A DNA stretch of 43,149 bases from Saliniramus sp050485405 (GCA_050485405.1 JBJHBI010000032.1:1-43149), one strand, 5' to 3'; shown: positions 34,276 through 43,149, counted from the stretch's first letter. The notes: generated by a model not told the origin, from the sequence alone. Made by a program: numbers and translations.

Positions 34276-35717
34276 TGCTTTCGCCCTTCGAGCAGGAGAT
34301 CGATCTCTTCGAGCGCGGCCATGGCGCGCTCCATCGTGGGGGTCTTGGGATAGAGCGCCGCCGCGAGCGCGGTCTCGGGAGGCGCTTCCTCGGCGACGTC
34401 GCCGTCGCGACCATCGGTTTCGGCCTCAGCGGCCTGCGCTTCGACCGTCTCGGCATCGACGATGATCTCGATCCCGGCCTCGTCCGCGTCAGCGAGTTCG
34501 ACGCCCTCCTCGGCCTCTGCCTCGGCTTCGGCTTCGTCGTCGGCCTGCGCCTCCTCCTCGACGCCGATACGCGCATGCAGCGGCCTGCCGATCGCGGCGG
34601 CGGTCACCATGGCGGCTTCGAGGACGGGGATATCGGCCTCGGGAAGCCTTTCGGGATCGAGGGCGAGCAGCATCTCGACGGCGGGTTCGTAGGCGGGCGT
34701 CACGATCTGCGCGGCGGCGAAGTAAAAGCGCGCGCGCTCCTCTTCCTCGCTGTCGCCGGCGGAAAAGCCTGCGGCGCGCTCGGAAGCGTAGCGGGCGAGA
34801 TCGAGCCGGCCCGAGAGCAGCGCGTGGCGGGCGAAGAACAGGTAGAGATCGCGCTTGCCCTCCCCGTCCATATGCGCGAGCACGTTTTCGAGCCGCAGGA
34901 AATCCTCGACGCTCTCGGCGAAATCGAGCGTCGCGAGAAGCGTGATGAAGCGCTGGCGGAAATTGCCGGCATAGACCGAGTTCCGGTAGCGGCGCAGATA
35001 CTGGATGGTGAGGAATTCCAGACGATCGAGCGCGCCGCGCTGGCCCTCGACGAAGATCTCGCGGCGAAGTGCGGCCTCCTCGGCGAGCGTACCCGGCGCG
35101 AGAAGCCGCGCGAGCGAGAGCAGCCGCACGGCCTCTTCCTGGTCGTCACGCACGATCAGCGCCGAGCGCGCGATCGCGATCTGCGCACCGAGATATCCCG
35201 GCAGCGCCTGCGGGTCGAACCCGGAGAGTCGCTCGCGGGCATCCTCCTCGCGGCCATGCACATAGGCCAGCGCACCGGCGAGCAGATCCGGCTCGACCGC
35301 GGGCTTGGGATCGAGCGCGAGCATGCGTTCCAGAACGATCGGCGGACCGCCGCCCAGGACGAAGCTGATCGCCGCATTGGCGTTGCGCGGATCCGAAAAG
35401 ACCTCCGGATCGGCGCGCAGGAAGGTCTCGGCGACGCGGGTGATCAGCGCGCGCTGACCCTCATGGGCGCGAATGTCGCCATGGGCGATGCGCTCCTGCA
35501 GCGATTGCAGCGTGCGCAGCATGGCATAGGGCTCGCGGGCCTCGTCGCGCCGCTCCTGCGCGAGCTGCGCATCGCGGGTCGCCTCGCGCGCCGCGATCCG
35601 CGCCTCGGATTCGGCGCTCGCCGGCACCGGGACGAGCACGAGCGTGGCGAGCAACGCGGCAAGACCGACACCGGCACCGAAAAGCCGGCGAAGACGGGTG
35701 GGACCGGCGGCCATCAT
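34272..35717 (-). CDS. motC: MotC-like periplasmic motility protein
   Basis: 481-residue exported protein with a signal peptide (GVGLAALLATLVLVPVPASA, cleavage about 36) and an alpha-helical repeat body (about 60-370) matching rhizobial MotC. Visible are GQRALITRVAETFL, LPGYLGAQIAIARSALI and RYRNSVYAGNFRQRF. In Sinorhizobium MotC acts with MotB in the periplasm to control the stator. A very acidic insert (EEEAQADDEAEAEAEAEEG, about 391-409) sits before the C-terminus. ATG 35717 overlaps the motB stop by four bases; ATG 35714 follows directly. Confidence 0.88.
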   Translation of the reverse strand: MMAAGPTRLRRLFGAGVGLAALLATLVLVPVPASAESEARIAAREATRDAQLAQERRDEAREPYAMLRTLQSLQERIAHGDIRAHEGQRALITRVAETFLRADPEVFSDPRNANAAISFVLGGGPPIVLERMLALDPKPAVEPDLLAGALAYVHGREEDARERLSGFDPQALPGYLGAQIAIARSALIVRDDQEEAVRLLSLARLLAPGTLAEEAALRREIFVEGQRGALDRLEFLTIQYLRRYRNSVYAGNFRQRFITLLATLDFAESVEDFLRLENVLAHMDGEGKRDLYLFFARHALLSGRLDLARYASERAAGFSAGDSEEEERARFYFAAAQIVTPAYEPAVEMLLALDPERLPEADIPVLEAAMVTAAAIGRPLHARIGVEEEAQADDEAEAEAEAEEGVELADADEAGIEIIVDAETVEAQAAEAETDGRDGDVAEEAPPETALAAALYPKTPTMERAMAALEEIDLLLEGRKQ

Positions 35718-37141
35718 GCGGGGCGCTCCTCCAGCAGGAGGATCTCGATACGGCGGTTCTCGGCCGCATCGGGATCATCGGGCACCTTGAGCATCCGGTC
35801 GGCATGGCCCTCGACGCGGGCGATGCGCCCCTCGTCGAACCCGCCATGCACGAGCATGTGATAGGCCATGTGCGCGCGGGCGGTGGACAGGCGCCAATTG
35901 TCGTATTCTGCCGAGCGGAAGGGGCGGCCATCGGTATGGCCACGGATCACCAGCGGTTCGGGGCGCTGGCGCAGCACCTGCGCGAGGGTGCGCAGCACGC
36001 CGACGACTTCCGGCTTGGGCTCGGCGGAGCCGATGGCGAACATGCCGAAATGGGCAGCGTCCGTGAGGCTGATCAGCATCCCTTCCGGCGTGGCACGCAC
36101 TTCGAGAAGCGGCTGATCGGCGAGTTGCGGAAGCTGCGTATCGATCTGGCTCGCGATTTCCGCCCGCAGCGCCGCAGCCGCGATCTCGGCCTCGCTCGGC
36201 GCCTCCTCGGCGAGCATCTCCTCGACGGCCCGGGCGAGCTCGATCTCGCCCTCGACGCTCGATTCCTCGAGCAGACCGGGATCGGCATCGGTGAAGGTGT
36301 CGAGCGCCGGCAACGGTTCCTGCTCGACGCCCGCGATGGTGAGCGCCTCGACATCGGCGGCGGGCTCCTCGACAACCTCGATCACGATCACGCCCTGCCC
36401 GGTGAAGTCGTCCTCCTCCGTGATGGCGGACGTCTCGTCGACGTCGCTCTCGACGAAGAGCGGGAACGGCAGCAGCGCCTCCTCGGTTGCGGGATCTCCT
36501 TCGCCGGGGCCGAGCTCGGGGAAGGCCGCGCCGGCATCGGTGAGGCCACGCGGGCCGGTCGAGCCGTCGCCGTCGGCGCGGGCGATGCGCGGCTGAGGGG
36601 CGGTCTGCCAGTAGATCGGGTCGAACGGATCGCGGAACGCGTCGCCGCCGGGCAGTCCGGGCTCGCCGCTCTCGCCGGGCGAAATGTCGATCGCGGCGCT
36701 CGGCAACTGCCGATCATCGAGTTCGGCGGCGAGTTCGGCCAGAACCGCATAGGGATCGTGGAAGAGTTCGCTCTCGGAGAAGCGCGGGCGCTCGCCACCG
36801 GCGAGATCGGCGCCCTCGCCGCCCTCGCCCGGATCGCCGCGCGGGGGCACGACCGTGGAATGTTCGTCGCCATCCACGCCGCTCGACGAGGATTCCGGAT
36901 CGCGCAGACCCTTGCGGTCGCTCGTCGCCTCCGCGAGATTGATGGGGTTGAAGTAGTTGGCCACCATCTCCTTGGCATCGTCATCCGTGACGTTGATCAG
37001 CCACATCACCAGGAAGAAAGCCATCATCGCCGTCATGAAATCGGCGAAGGCGATCTTCCAGACGGTATTCTTGGCCTCGCCCGCATCCGGATCGCGTTTG
37101 CGGCGGACGATGATGATTTCCTGGGGCTGCTTTTCGTCCAT
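35714..37141 (-). CDS. motB: Flagellar motor stator protein MotB
   Basis: 475-residue stator subunit. A single N-terminal membrane helix contains the proton-channel aspartate Asp34 (KIAFADFMTAMMAFFLVMWL). The C-terminal OmpA-like peptidoglycan-binding domain (about 345-475) has VIRGHTDGRPF, NWRLSTARAHMAY and RRIEILLLE. Between them is an unusually long acidic linker (about 80-330) rich in Glu, Asp, Gly and Pro. E. coli MotB is about 308 residues, so the extra length is all linker, as in rhizobial MotB proteins that work with MotC. No motA is in the window. Confidence 0.94.
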   Translation of the reverse strand: MDEKQPQEIIIVRRKRDPDAGEAKNTVWKIAFADFMTAMMAFFLVMWLINVTDDDAKEMVANYFNPINLAEATSDRKGLRDPESSSSGVDGDEHSTVVPPRGDPGEGGEGADLAGGERPRFSESELFHDPYAVLAELAAELDDRQLPSAAIDISPGESGEPGLPGGDAFRDPFDPIYWQTAPQPRIARADGDGSTGPRGLTDAGAAFPELGPGEGDPATEEALLPFPLFVESDVDETSAITEEDDFTGQGVIVIEVVEEPAADVEALTIAGVEQEPLPALDTFTDADPGLLEESSVEGEIELARAVEEMLAEEAPSEAEIAAAALRAEIASQIDTQLPQLADQPLLEVRATPEGMLISLTDAAHFGMFAIGSAEPKPEVVGVLRTLAQVLRQRPEPLVIRGHTDGRPFRSAEYDNWRLSTARAHMAYHMLVHGGFDEGRIARVEGHADRMLKVPDDPDAAENRRIEILLLEERPA

Positions 37142-37153
37142 GACGGGGTGTCC

Positions 37154-37852
37154 TCAGGCTTGGTCGGCGGTGCCGGACAGGATCCGGGACCATTGTGCGA
37201 TCTGGGTTTCGAGGGTGGTATCGGCGCAGCTGATGCGGATATCGGGGCGACCGGGAACGGTGCGCAGGACGAGGCCGGGGCGCTCGGGCAGCTTTGCTTG
37301 CAGGGCGTCGAGGAGGTCCTGGGGACCCTCGACGCGGATCTGCGCGCCGGTCTCGCCACCGGAGAACAGCCGCTCCAGCATCATGGCCATCTCGGCGCAG
37401 GCCCTTTCGCGCAGAGCTTTGGCGAGAAAGGGCTCGAGGGCGCGGGCGGTTTTCTCCGCGAGGCAGATCCGCAGATCCGCGAGCCCGTGCTGCAACGCCT
37501 CGGCGAGGCGCTCGGATTCCTCCGAGACGAAGGCCGCGCGTGCTTCCGCGAGCGCCGTCTCATGGGCTGCGGAGAGTTCGGCGGTGACCGCCTCGCGGGT
37601 TTCCTGCGCGGCTTCCGCCTTGCCCTGTTCGTAGGCCTCGGCGCGTTCCTGTTCGAGCGCTTCGGCCATCATCGCCTCGGTATGGGCCCTGGCTTCCGCG
37701 CGACCGCTTTCGAAACCGCGCTGCCATGCCTCTTCCATCGCGCTGCCGCGCCGCGTCTCGGCCATGGGGCGTGCGGGACGCTCTTCGAGAGCCGGCTCGG
37801 GCGGAGGCAGGAGCGGGAACTCTTCGAGGAAGCTCTGGATCGAACGCGCCAT
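37154..37852 (-). CDS. FliH-like flagellar assembly protein
   Basis: 232-residue cytoplasmic protein dominated by a charged helical coiled coil (about 40-150: AWQRGFESGRAEARAHTEA, EQERAEAYEQGKAEAAQET). The C-terminal domain resembles FliH/SctL (LQHGLADLRICLAEKTARALEPFL, ARACAEM-like and a final beta-alpha unit). FliH binds the export ATPase FliI and links it to the motor. The FliH label is by shape and by place between fliF and motB; sequence similarity is weak. The gap to fliF is 2 bases and to motB 12, so this is one operon. Confidence 0.75.
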   Translation of the reverse strand: MARSIQSFLEEFPLLPPPEPALEERPARPMAETRRGSAMEEAWQRGFESGRAEARAHTEAMMAEALEQERAEAYEQGKAEAAQETREAVTAELSAAHETALAEARAAFVSEESERLAEALQHGLADLRICLAEKTARALEPFLAKALRERACAEMAMMLERLFSGGETGAQIRVEGPQDLLDALQAKLPERPGLVLRTVPGRPDIRISCADTTLETQIAQWSRILSGTADQA

Positions 37853-37854
37853 GA

Positions 37855-39516
37855 TCAGGCATCCTCGCTTTCACGCATCCACTGCCGCAGGATGTGGACG
37901 GCCTGTTCCTCGTTGAGATTGACGATCTGTTCGAGGCGCTTGACGGTGTTGGTGTTGAACTTGGACGAGACGTCGGCGATCAGGTTGGTCTCCGATCCCG
38001 GCCCGCCGGCGGCAAGCGCCCCGGCGATCGCGTCGGTACCGAGCATCCCGCTGCCATCCTCCAGGGTGACAGGCGTCGCGGCCTGGGCGAGTGCGGCCTG
38101 GTCGTCGTTGGCGGGGCGCTGCACGATGGCGTTGACGGCGGGGCGCAGGCCGAACCAGATCACCATCGCGGCGACGAGCAACATGGCGAGGGCGCTGACG
38201 ATGTTGCCGGTCTGGCGCAGCAGGATCTCGCTCATGGCCGGGCCGGGCACCGGTTCGAAATGGCCGTAATCGTCGAGGAAGTTGACGACGGCAACCTTCA
38301 GCGTGTCCCCGCGCTCGTCGCGCAATCCGGCTGCGGAGGCGGCGAGCGCCTCGATCTCGGCCACCTGTGCCGCTAGTTCGGCTTCACCGGCGCCCTCGCC
38401 GAGAGCGGCGACGAGGCGAGCGCGGTTGACGAGCAGCGCGATCGAGACGCTCTCGATGGCATAGCCCTCGCTGCTGGTCTGGATCTGCTTCGAGGAAATC
38501 TCGTAATTCGTCAGCTCTTCGCGGCGCTGGACCTCCTCGCTCGACTGCTCGCCGGGCGTGGCGCCGACTTCCTCGTCGGGGATGTTCTGCTGAACGGTCG
38601 TGGGCGTGTCGCGCGAGAGGTTCTGGGCGGTCTCGTTCTCGCGAATGGTGCGGATCGAGCGTTCGACGCGGGAATCGGGGTCGAAGATGGTCTCGTTGAC
38701 GACGCGTCGGTCGGTATTGAGGCTCGCCTTGGCGCTCACCTCGAAATTGTCGAGCCCGAGATAGGGGGCGAGCGTGCGGCGCACATTGCCCTCGATCTCG
38801 CGGTTGACGCTCGCAGTCAGCGTCACCATGCGCCCTGTCGCGCCGTTGGCGCCGTCATCGCCGGAGGCGAGGAGCGAGCCGTCGGTCGAGAGCACCGTCA
38901 CGCGCTCGACGCTCATGCCGGGAACGGCGGCGGCGACGAGGTGGCGGATCGATTGTGCCGCACCGGTCGAATCGGGCGATTCCATGCGCACCACCACCGA
39001 GGCCGAGGGCGGGCGCTGTTCGCGGCGAAATGAGCCGGGATCGGCCATGACGATATGCACGCGCGCGGCGGAGACCCCGCGTATCGCCTGGACCGAACGG
39101 GCGATCTCGCCTTCGAGGGCGCGCACGCGGGTCACTTCCTGCATGAAGGACGTGATGCCGAGCGAACCGAGATTGTCGAACAGTTCGTAGCCGGCATTGG
39201 CGCTGTAGGGCAGCCCCTTCTCGGCGAGCAGCATGCGCGCCCGGGCCGTCTGGGAATGCGCCACCATCACCGCATTGCCTGCTGTGTTGACGTCGAAGGA
39301 GATACCCGCCTCGGTCAGGGCCGAGCCGATACGCGTGACGTCCTCACGCTCCAGCCCGGAATAGAGCACGGTGAATTGCGGGCGGCTCAGATAATAGGCC
39401 GAGAGGCCGATGGTGAGAAACACCGTCAGCCCCACCAGTGCCAGAACCATCAATCGCCTGGCACCGAGTTCCTGCAGGCTCACCCATAACTTGTCGGCAT
39501 GTTCGCGCGCGCTCAT
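37855..39516 (-). CDS. fliF: Flagellar MS-ring protein FliF
   Basis: 553-residue inner-membrane ring protein. First membrane helix about 24-45 (VLALVGLTVFLTIGLSAYYL), then RPQFTVLYSGLEREDVTRI and SFMQEVTRVRALEGEIARSVQ, the FliF/YscJ family core. A second helix lies near 435-455 (NIVSALAMLLVAAMVIWFGL). The cytoplasmic C-terminus ends in NLNEEQAVHILRQWM, the FliG-binding part. ATG 39516 (MSAREHADKLW) is chosen; the longer frame upstream is Arg/Ser-rich and not family-like. First gene of the motility operon here. Confidence 0.96.
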   Translation of the reverse strand: MSAREHADKLWVSLQELGARRLMVLALVGLTVFLTIGLSAYYLSRPQFTVLYSGLEREDVTRIGSALTEAGISFDVNTAGNAVMVAHSQTARARMLLAEKGLPYSANAGYELFDNLGSLGITSFMQEVTRVRALEGEIARSVQAIRGVSAARVHIVMADPGSFRREQRPPSASVVVRMESPDSTGAAQSIRHLVAAAVPGMSVERVTVLSTDGSLLASGDDGANGATGRMVTLTASVNREIEGNVRRTLAPYLGLDNFEVSAKASLNTDRRVVNETIFDPDSRVERSIRTIRENETAQNLSRDTPTTVQQNIPDEEVGATPGEQSSEEVQRREELTNYEISSKQIQTSSEGYAIESVSIALLVNRARLVAALGEGAGEAELAAQVAEIEALAASAAGLRDERGDTLKVAVVNFLDDYGHFEPVPGPAMSEILLRQTGNIVSALAMLLVAAMVIWFGLRPAVNAIVQRPANDDQAALAQAATPVTLEDGSGMLGTDAIAGALAAGGPGSETNLIADVSSKFNTNTVKRLEQIVNLNEEQAVHILRQWMRESEDA

Positions 39517-39695
39517 CGTGCCTCTCGCCCTGATCCATTGTGACGACGGGGATTGCACCGCAGCGGATGCACCCCATCGACGGGCACTGTCGCGCGCCAA
39601 TCTTGTCCGAGGATTGCGTCATGCCGCTTGCGCCATAGATACTCACCGGGATGCCGCGTGGGCGGCGGGCGCGCTGACGAGCGGGGGACGAGGGT

Positions 39696-40943
39696 TTGAG
39701 CGAAGGCGAAACGCCACATTCCGAGGATGAACCGACGGGCGAACGGGATCAGGCGGCGGAATCCGGGCCGGTCCTCAAGATCGCCCCGTCGATGAGCCTG
39801 ATCGATGCCGCGCAATGGGATGCCTGCGCGCTCGCGGCTGCGACGCCGGACGAGCGCGACGACCCGTTCACCCGCCACGCCTTCCTCTCGGCGCTGGAAG
39901 ATGCGGGCTGCGTGCGGGCCGAGACCGGCTGGGGGCCGGCACATGTGCTGCTCGAAGACGAGGACGGCGCGATGATCGGCGCCGTTCCGTGTTATCTGAA
40001 GGGCCATTCGCGCGGGGAATACGTCTTCGACCAGGGCTGGGCGGATGCTTATGAGCGCGCGGGCGGGCGCTATTATCCCAAGCTTCAGGTCTCCATCCCC
40101 TTCACGCCGGCCACGGGACCGCGCCTGCTCGCACCTGCGGGTGAGCCTGGAGCCGCGATCCGCACCCAGCTGGTCGCGGGTTTGCGCGCCCTTCGCCTGA
40201 AGACCGGCGCGTCCTCGATCCACGCCACCTTCCTGCGCGAGGACGACCATGCGGCCTTCATGGAGGATGATTTCCTCGCCCGCATCGACCAGCAATTCCA
40301 CTGGTTCGACGAGGGGTACGGCGATTTCGAGGGGTTTCTCGCGAGCCTCGCCTCACGCAAGCGCAAGGCGATCCGGCGCGAGCGGCGCGATGCGCTCGCC
40401 GACGACATCACCGTGGAATGGGTCACGGGCTCCGATCTCACCGAGGCGCATTGGGATGCCTTCCACGCATTCTACGAAGATACCGGCGCACGCAAATGGG
40501 GGCGCCCCTATCTCAACCGTCAATTCTTCTCGCTGATCGGCGAGCGCATGCCGGAGCGTGTTCTCCTGATCCTCGCCAAACGCGGCGGGCGCTATATCGC
40601 GGGCGCGATCAACTTCATCGGCAAGGACGCGCTCTACGGGCGCAACTGGGGCTGCATCGAGGATCACCCCTTCCTGCATTTCGAGATCTGCTATTATCAG
40701 GCGATCGATTACGCCCTCGCCCACGGGCTGTGGCGGGTCGAGGCCGGGGCACAGGGCGAGCACAAGCTGACACGCGGCTATCGCCCGGTGACGACGCGCT
40801 CGGCCCATCTGATCGCCGATCCGGGTCTGCGCCGGGCAGTGGCGGATTATCTGCGCCGCGAAGGCGGTTATGTCCGCGCGATCGAGCAGGAACTGACCGA
40901 GGCATTGCCGTTCCGGCGCGATCAGGGCGACGGGAAAGGCTGA
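39696..40943 (+). CDS. DUF482/GNAT-fold protein (peptidogalycan biosynthesis-like)
   Basis: 415-residue cytoplasmic protein of the DUF482 family, a GNAT-type acyltransferase fold related to FemAB-like proteins. Visible are MSLIDAAQWDACA, GAVPCYLKGHSRGEYVFDQGWADAYER and YYPKLQVSIPFTPATGPRLL. FLASLASRKRKAIRRER follows, then FYEDTGARKWGRPYLN and VEAGAQGEHKLTRGY near the end. No substrate is firmly known. The start TTG 39696 with a nearby GAGGG is uncertain, but the family begins before the ATG at 39792. It is divergent from fliF. Confidence 0.85.
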   Translation: MSEGETPHSEDEPTGERDQAAESGPVLKIAPSMSLIDAAQWDACALAAATPDERDDPFTRHAFLSALEDAGCVRAETGWGPAHVLLEDEDGAMIGAVPCYLKGHSRGEYVFDQGWADAYERAGGRYYPKLQVSIPFTPATGPRLLAPAGEPGAAIRTQLVAGLRALRLKTGASSIHATFLREDDHAAFMEDDFLARIDQQFHWFDEGYGDFEGFLASLASRKRKAIRRERRDALADDITVEWVTGSDLTEAHWDAFHAFYEDTGARKWGRPYLNRQFFSLIGERMPERVLLILAKRGGRYIAGAINFIGKDALYGRNWGCIEDHPFLHFEICYYQAIDYALAHGLWRVEAGAQGEHKLTRGYRPVTTRSAHLIADPGLRRAVADYLRREGGYVRAIEQELTEALPFRRDQGDGKG

Positions 40944-41038
40944 TACGGCCTTGACCGCGTCCGTCAGGGGGGCACACTCGCGGGCAGACGATTCACGCCT
41001 GTCAGCCGGCAGCATCCGGCCAGCGAGGAGATACGCCG

Positions 41039-41479
41039 ATGAGCACCACGCCCGACACCACCTATGACGACGGCAACGTCTTCGCCAAGATCCTGCGCGG
41101 CGAGTTGCCCTGCCACAAGGTCTACGAGAACGACGACGTCCTCGCCTTCATGGACATCATGCCGCGCGGGGACGGGCATTGCCTCGTCATCCCCAAGACC
41201 CCGGCGCGCAACTGGCTCGACGCGACGCCGCAACAGCTCGCATCGGTCGCCGAGGCGGCACAGACGATCGCGCGCGCGGCGATGAAGGCCTTCAAGGCCG
41301 ACGGCATCACCATCCAGCAGTTCAACGAAGCCGCCGGCGGGCAGGTCGTCTTCCACCTGCACGTCCACGTCATTCCCCGGTTCGACGGCGTCGCATTGCG
41401 TCCGCATACGGGCGAGATGGCGGATCAGGCGCAACTCGCCAAGCATGCCGAGACCCTGCGCGCGGCGCTCTCGGACTGA
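41039..41479 (+). CDS. HIT family nucleotide-binding hydrolase
   Basis: 146-residue protein of the histidine-triad superfamily (HinT-like). The triad HLHVHVIPR is at about 113-121, and DDGNVFAKILRGELPCHKVYE at the start is the family lead-in. These enzymes cleave AMP-lysine or similar phosphoramidates; the physiological substrate is unclear. GAGGAG 8 bases before ATG 41039 gives a firm start. It is 95 bases after the DUF482 gene and convergent with dgcN, with a strong hairpin between. Confidence 0.95.
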   Translation: MSTTPDTTYDDGNVFAKILRGELPCHKVYENDDVLAFMDIMPRGDGHCLVIPKTPARNWLDATPQQLASVAEAAQTIARAAMKAFKADGITIQQFNEAAGGQVVFHLHVHVIPRFDGVALRPHTGEMADQAQLAKHAETLRAALSD

Positions 41480-41550
41480 TCCCGCTCGCAGGCCACGCGC
41501 CCGGAATAAACGTCCGCGATCACACGCCCGGTATTCCGGGGGCCCGGACA

Positions 41551-41576
41551 GGCCGCGCTCACCCCCGAGCGCGGCC
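41551..41576. terminator. Strong hairpin terminator between HIT gene and dgcN
   Basis: GGCCGCGCTC (41551-41560), loop ACCCCC, GAGCGCGGCC (41567-41576): a perfect 10-bp stem followed on the plus strand by TTCATCTT. It lies between convergent genes ending at 41479 and 41593. It should stop the HIT transcript and may work both ways. Confidence 0.8.
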
Positions 41577-41592
41577 TTCATCTTGCGTCATT

Positions 41593-42606
41593 TCACTTCT
41601 TGCCGAAACGCGCCTCGATCTCGCCGACGATCCCCTCCACGCCGAAACGTACCGGGTCCGTCGCGGGCAGGGCGTAGGTCTTCTCGATCCGTGCGAGTTC
41701 GGCGCGCGCCTCACCCTCGTCGAGCGCCTGTGTGTTCACGGCGATGCCGACGCAGCGGATGGCCGGGTTGGTGAGGCGGCCGCAGGCGATGGTCATGTGG
41801 ATGACGTCGCCGATCGTGGGCAGCGGCGTGTTCACCCCGCGCATATTGCGCCGCGTCGGCTCGTGGCAGACGACGAAGGCATCCGGCTGGGCACCGTGCA
41901 GGAGGCCGAGCGAGACGCCGGCAAAGGACGGGTGGAAGAGCGATCCCTGCCCTTCGATCAGATCCCAATGGCCCGGCTCCGCCGCCGGCGAGATCCATTC
42001 CACCGCGCCGGAAATGAAATCCGCCACCACCGCGTCGATCGCCGCACCACGCCCGGAAATGAACACACCGGTCTGGCCGGTGGCGCGGAAATCCGCGTCG
42101 AAACCGGCATCGCGCATGCCTTTCTCGAGGGCGAGCGCGGTGTATTTCTTGCCGACCGAGCAATCCGTCCCCACCGTGAGCAGGCGCATGCCGGGGCGCT
42201 TGTCGCCCTTCCCGGTGGCGAAGCGCTCGTTGCTCATGCGCACATCATGGAGCTTGCGCCCGTTGCGCTGCGCCGCAGCCGCGATCTCGGGGATATCGCC
42301 CAGCCGCATATGCAGGCCCGAAGCGACGTCGAGACCGGCATCGAGCGCCTCGACGATGATCGAGACCCAGTTCTCGGGCAGGACACCGCCGGCATTGACG
42401 ACGCCGATCACCATGGTCCGGACGCCCTTCTCCGCCGCCTCGCGCGGGTTCATGTCGGGCAGTTTCGCATCCGCGTTGCAGCCGGGCAGCCGCATCTGGC
42501 CGATGCACCATTCCGGGCGCCAATCGACGATGCCGAGGCCGGTCTTGGCGGCGAGCGCGTCGCGGGCATCGCCCAGGAAGAGGAGGTATGGATGTTCGAT
42601 CTGCAT
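41593..42606 (-). CDS. dgcN: DgcN family protein (DUF1611, D-glutamate catabolism)
   Basis: 337-residue protein of the DUF1611/DgcN family. An N-terminal Rossmann-like part has PYLLFLGDARDALAAKTGLG and WCIGQMRLPGC. The C-terminal P-loop part has LLTVGTDCSVGKKYTALAL (Walker A-like), GQTGVFISGRG and GQGSLFHPSFAGV. In marine alphaproteobacteria DgcN, an N-acetyltransferase, works with the epimerase/deacetylase DgcA in D-glutamate use. DgcA is not next to it in this window. It ends 17 bases from the HIT terminator stem and is divergent from purB. Confidence 0.88.
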   Translation of the reverse strand: MQIEHPYLLFLGDARDALAAKTGLGIVDWRPEWCIGQMRLPGCNADAKLPDMNPREAAEKGVRTMVIGVVNAGGVLPENWVSIIVEALDAGLDVASGLHMRLGDIPEIAAAAQRNGRKLHDVRMSNERFATGKGDKRPGMRLLTVGTDCSVGKKYTALALEKGMRDAGFDADFRATGQTGVFISGRGAAIDAVVADFISGAVEWISPAAEPGHWDLIEGQGSLFHPSFAGVSLGLLHGAQPDAFVVCHEPTRRNMRGVNTPLPTIGDVIHMTIACGRLTNPAIRCVGIAVNTQALDEGEARAELARIEKTYALPATDPVRFGVEGIVGEIEARFGKK

Positions 42607-42845
42607 GAAGTCCCCGCTCGATTGCTGCGCCTTGCGGCGCTTGTTCTCCCCAAAACTGCGCGAAAGCGCGCGCCATGCAAGCCCCTGCGCCGCGTTTTTT
42701 GCCCAATGCCCGCCTGTGACCCCGCGCGCCGCACATGCCTGGCCGGCGGATCGCGGGGGCCGTGATTGTGAACCGTCCCGGTTCGTGCTAACGCCGCGCC
42801 ATCAGGTCGAGGCGCGTGAGCCTCCCGCAACGCAGAGTGATTGAG

Positions 42846-43149
42846 ATGATCGAGCGCTACGCCCGCCCGGAAATGACCGCGATCTGGTCGCCGGAGACGA
42901 AATTCCGCATCTGGTTCGAGATCGAGGCCCATGCCACCATGGCTCTCGCCGAGCTCGGGGTCGTGCCGCGCGAGGCCGCGCAGATCGTCTGGGAGAAAGG
43001 CTCCGCCGCCACATTCGACGTGGCGCGCATCGATGCGATCGAGCGTGAGGTCAAGCACGACGTCATCGCCTTCCTCACGCATCTCGCCGAGATCGTGGGA
43101 CCCGAGGCGCGCTTCGTGCACCAGGGCATGACCTCATCCGACGTGCTCG
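42846..43149 (+). CDS. purB: Adenylosuccinate lyase PurB, N-terminal fragment
   Basis: The frame from ATG 42846 runs off the window end after about 101 codons. The visible start MIERYARPEMTAIWSPETKF, then WFEIEAHATMALAELG, EREVKHDVIAFLTHLAE and FVHQGMTSSDV, match PurB; the last carries the conserved TSSD substrate loop. PurB acts twice in purine synthesis, cleaving succinyl-AICAR and adenylosuccinate. The catalytic C-terminal part is outside the window, so integrity cannot be judged. Confidence 0.95.
   Translation, partial: MIERYARPEMTAIWSPETKFRIWFEIEAHATMALAELGVVPREAAQIVWEKGSAATFDVARIDAIEREVKHDVIAFLTHLAEIVGPEARFVHQGMTSSDVL

Noticed and set aside
35804..38269. An 821-codon plus-strand open frame across motB, the fliH-like gene and fliF
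   Set aside because: It runs antisense to three well-supported flagellar genes. High-GC codon structure leaves such frames open by chance, and its product has no recognisable domain.

Overview
The window is a continuous, gene-dense, high-GC stretch of bacterial chromosome. It probably comes from an alphaproteobacterium of the Hyphomicrobiales (Rhizobiales), near the Methylobacterium/Salinarimonas group. This rests on the dnaB-alr-radA-cvpA-purF gene order, a rhizobial-type motB-motC-fliK block, a HpnC/HpnD/HpnE squalene route and C30-type carotenoid desaturases. The taxon is inferred from gene content and cannot be proven here. No rRNA, tRNA, CRISPR array, transposase or prophage was recognised.

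Layout. 1-188 is the end of a DUF2155 gene. 205-2611 holds an M20 amidohydrolase (-), a low-molecular-weight tyrosine phosphatase (+) and a HbpS/GlcG-like protein (-). 2728-12335 is a tightly packed minus-strand operon for isoprenoid/carotenoid synthesis. In transcription order it runs: CrtN-like desaturase, secreted DUF2141 protein, second CrtI/CrtN-family oxidoreductase, acyltransferase, family 2 glycosyltransferase, a fused HpnC-HpnD protein, HpnE, IspH. 12668-14037 has an acidic two-module protein and a secreted hypothetical protein. 14157-18819 holds a Gfo/Idh/MocA oxidoreductase (-), a divergent GntR/FCD regulator, an MDR-type reductase and an MFS transporter. 19017-21014 is a small accessory patch: a short ORF, an AT-rich pentapeptide-repeat membrane protein gene and a short exported ORF. 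21075-28264 is the housekeeping block SDR-purF-cvpA-radA-alr-dnaB (all -). 28651-30015 is a globin-coupled chemoreceptor (+), followed by a clear intrinsic terminator. 30295-32386 carries small genes, three copies of a BIME-like palindromic repeat and a hairpin-rich leader before a 100-residue membrane protein. 32394-39516 is a flagellar/motility block (transglycosylase, fliK, motC, motB, fliH-like, fliF; all -). 39696-43149 holds a DUF482/GNAT-like protein, a HIT protein, dgcN (-) and the start of purB.

How the genes work together. The central operon reads as a complete squalene route to a C30 carotenoid glycosyl ester. IspH supplies C5 units. The HpnC-HpnD fusion plus HpnE would make squalene from farnesyl diphosphate. 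Two CrtN-family enzymes would desaturate and oxidise it. The glycosyltransferase and acyltransferase would then decorate it, as CrtQ and CrtO do for staphyloxanthin. There is no squalene-hopene cyclase in the window. The HpnC-HpnD fusion in one 560-residue frame is the most unusual gene. The chemoreceptor and the flagellar block are functionally related.
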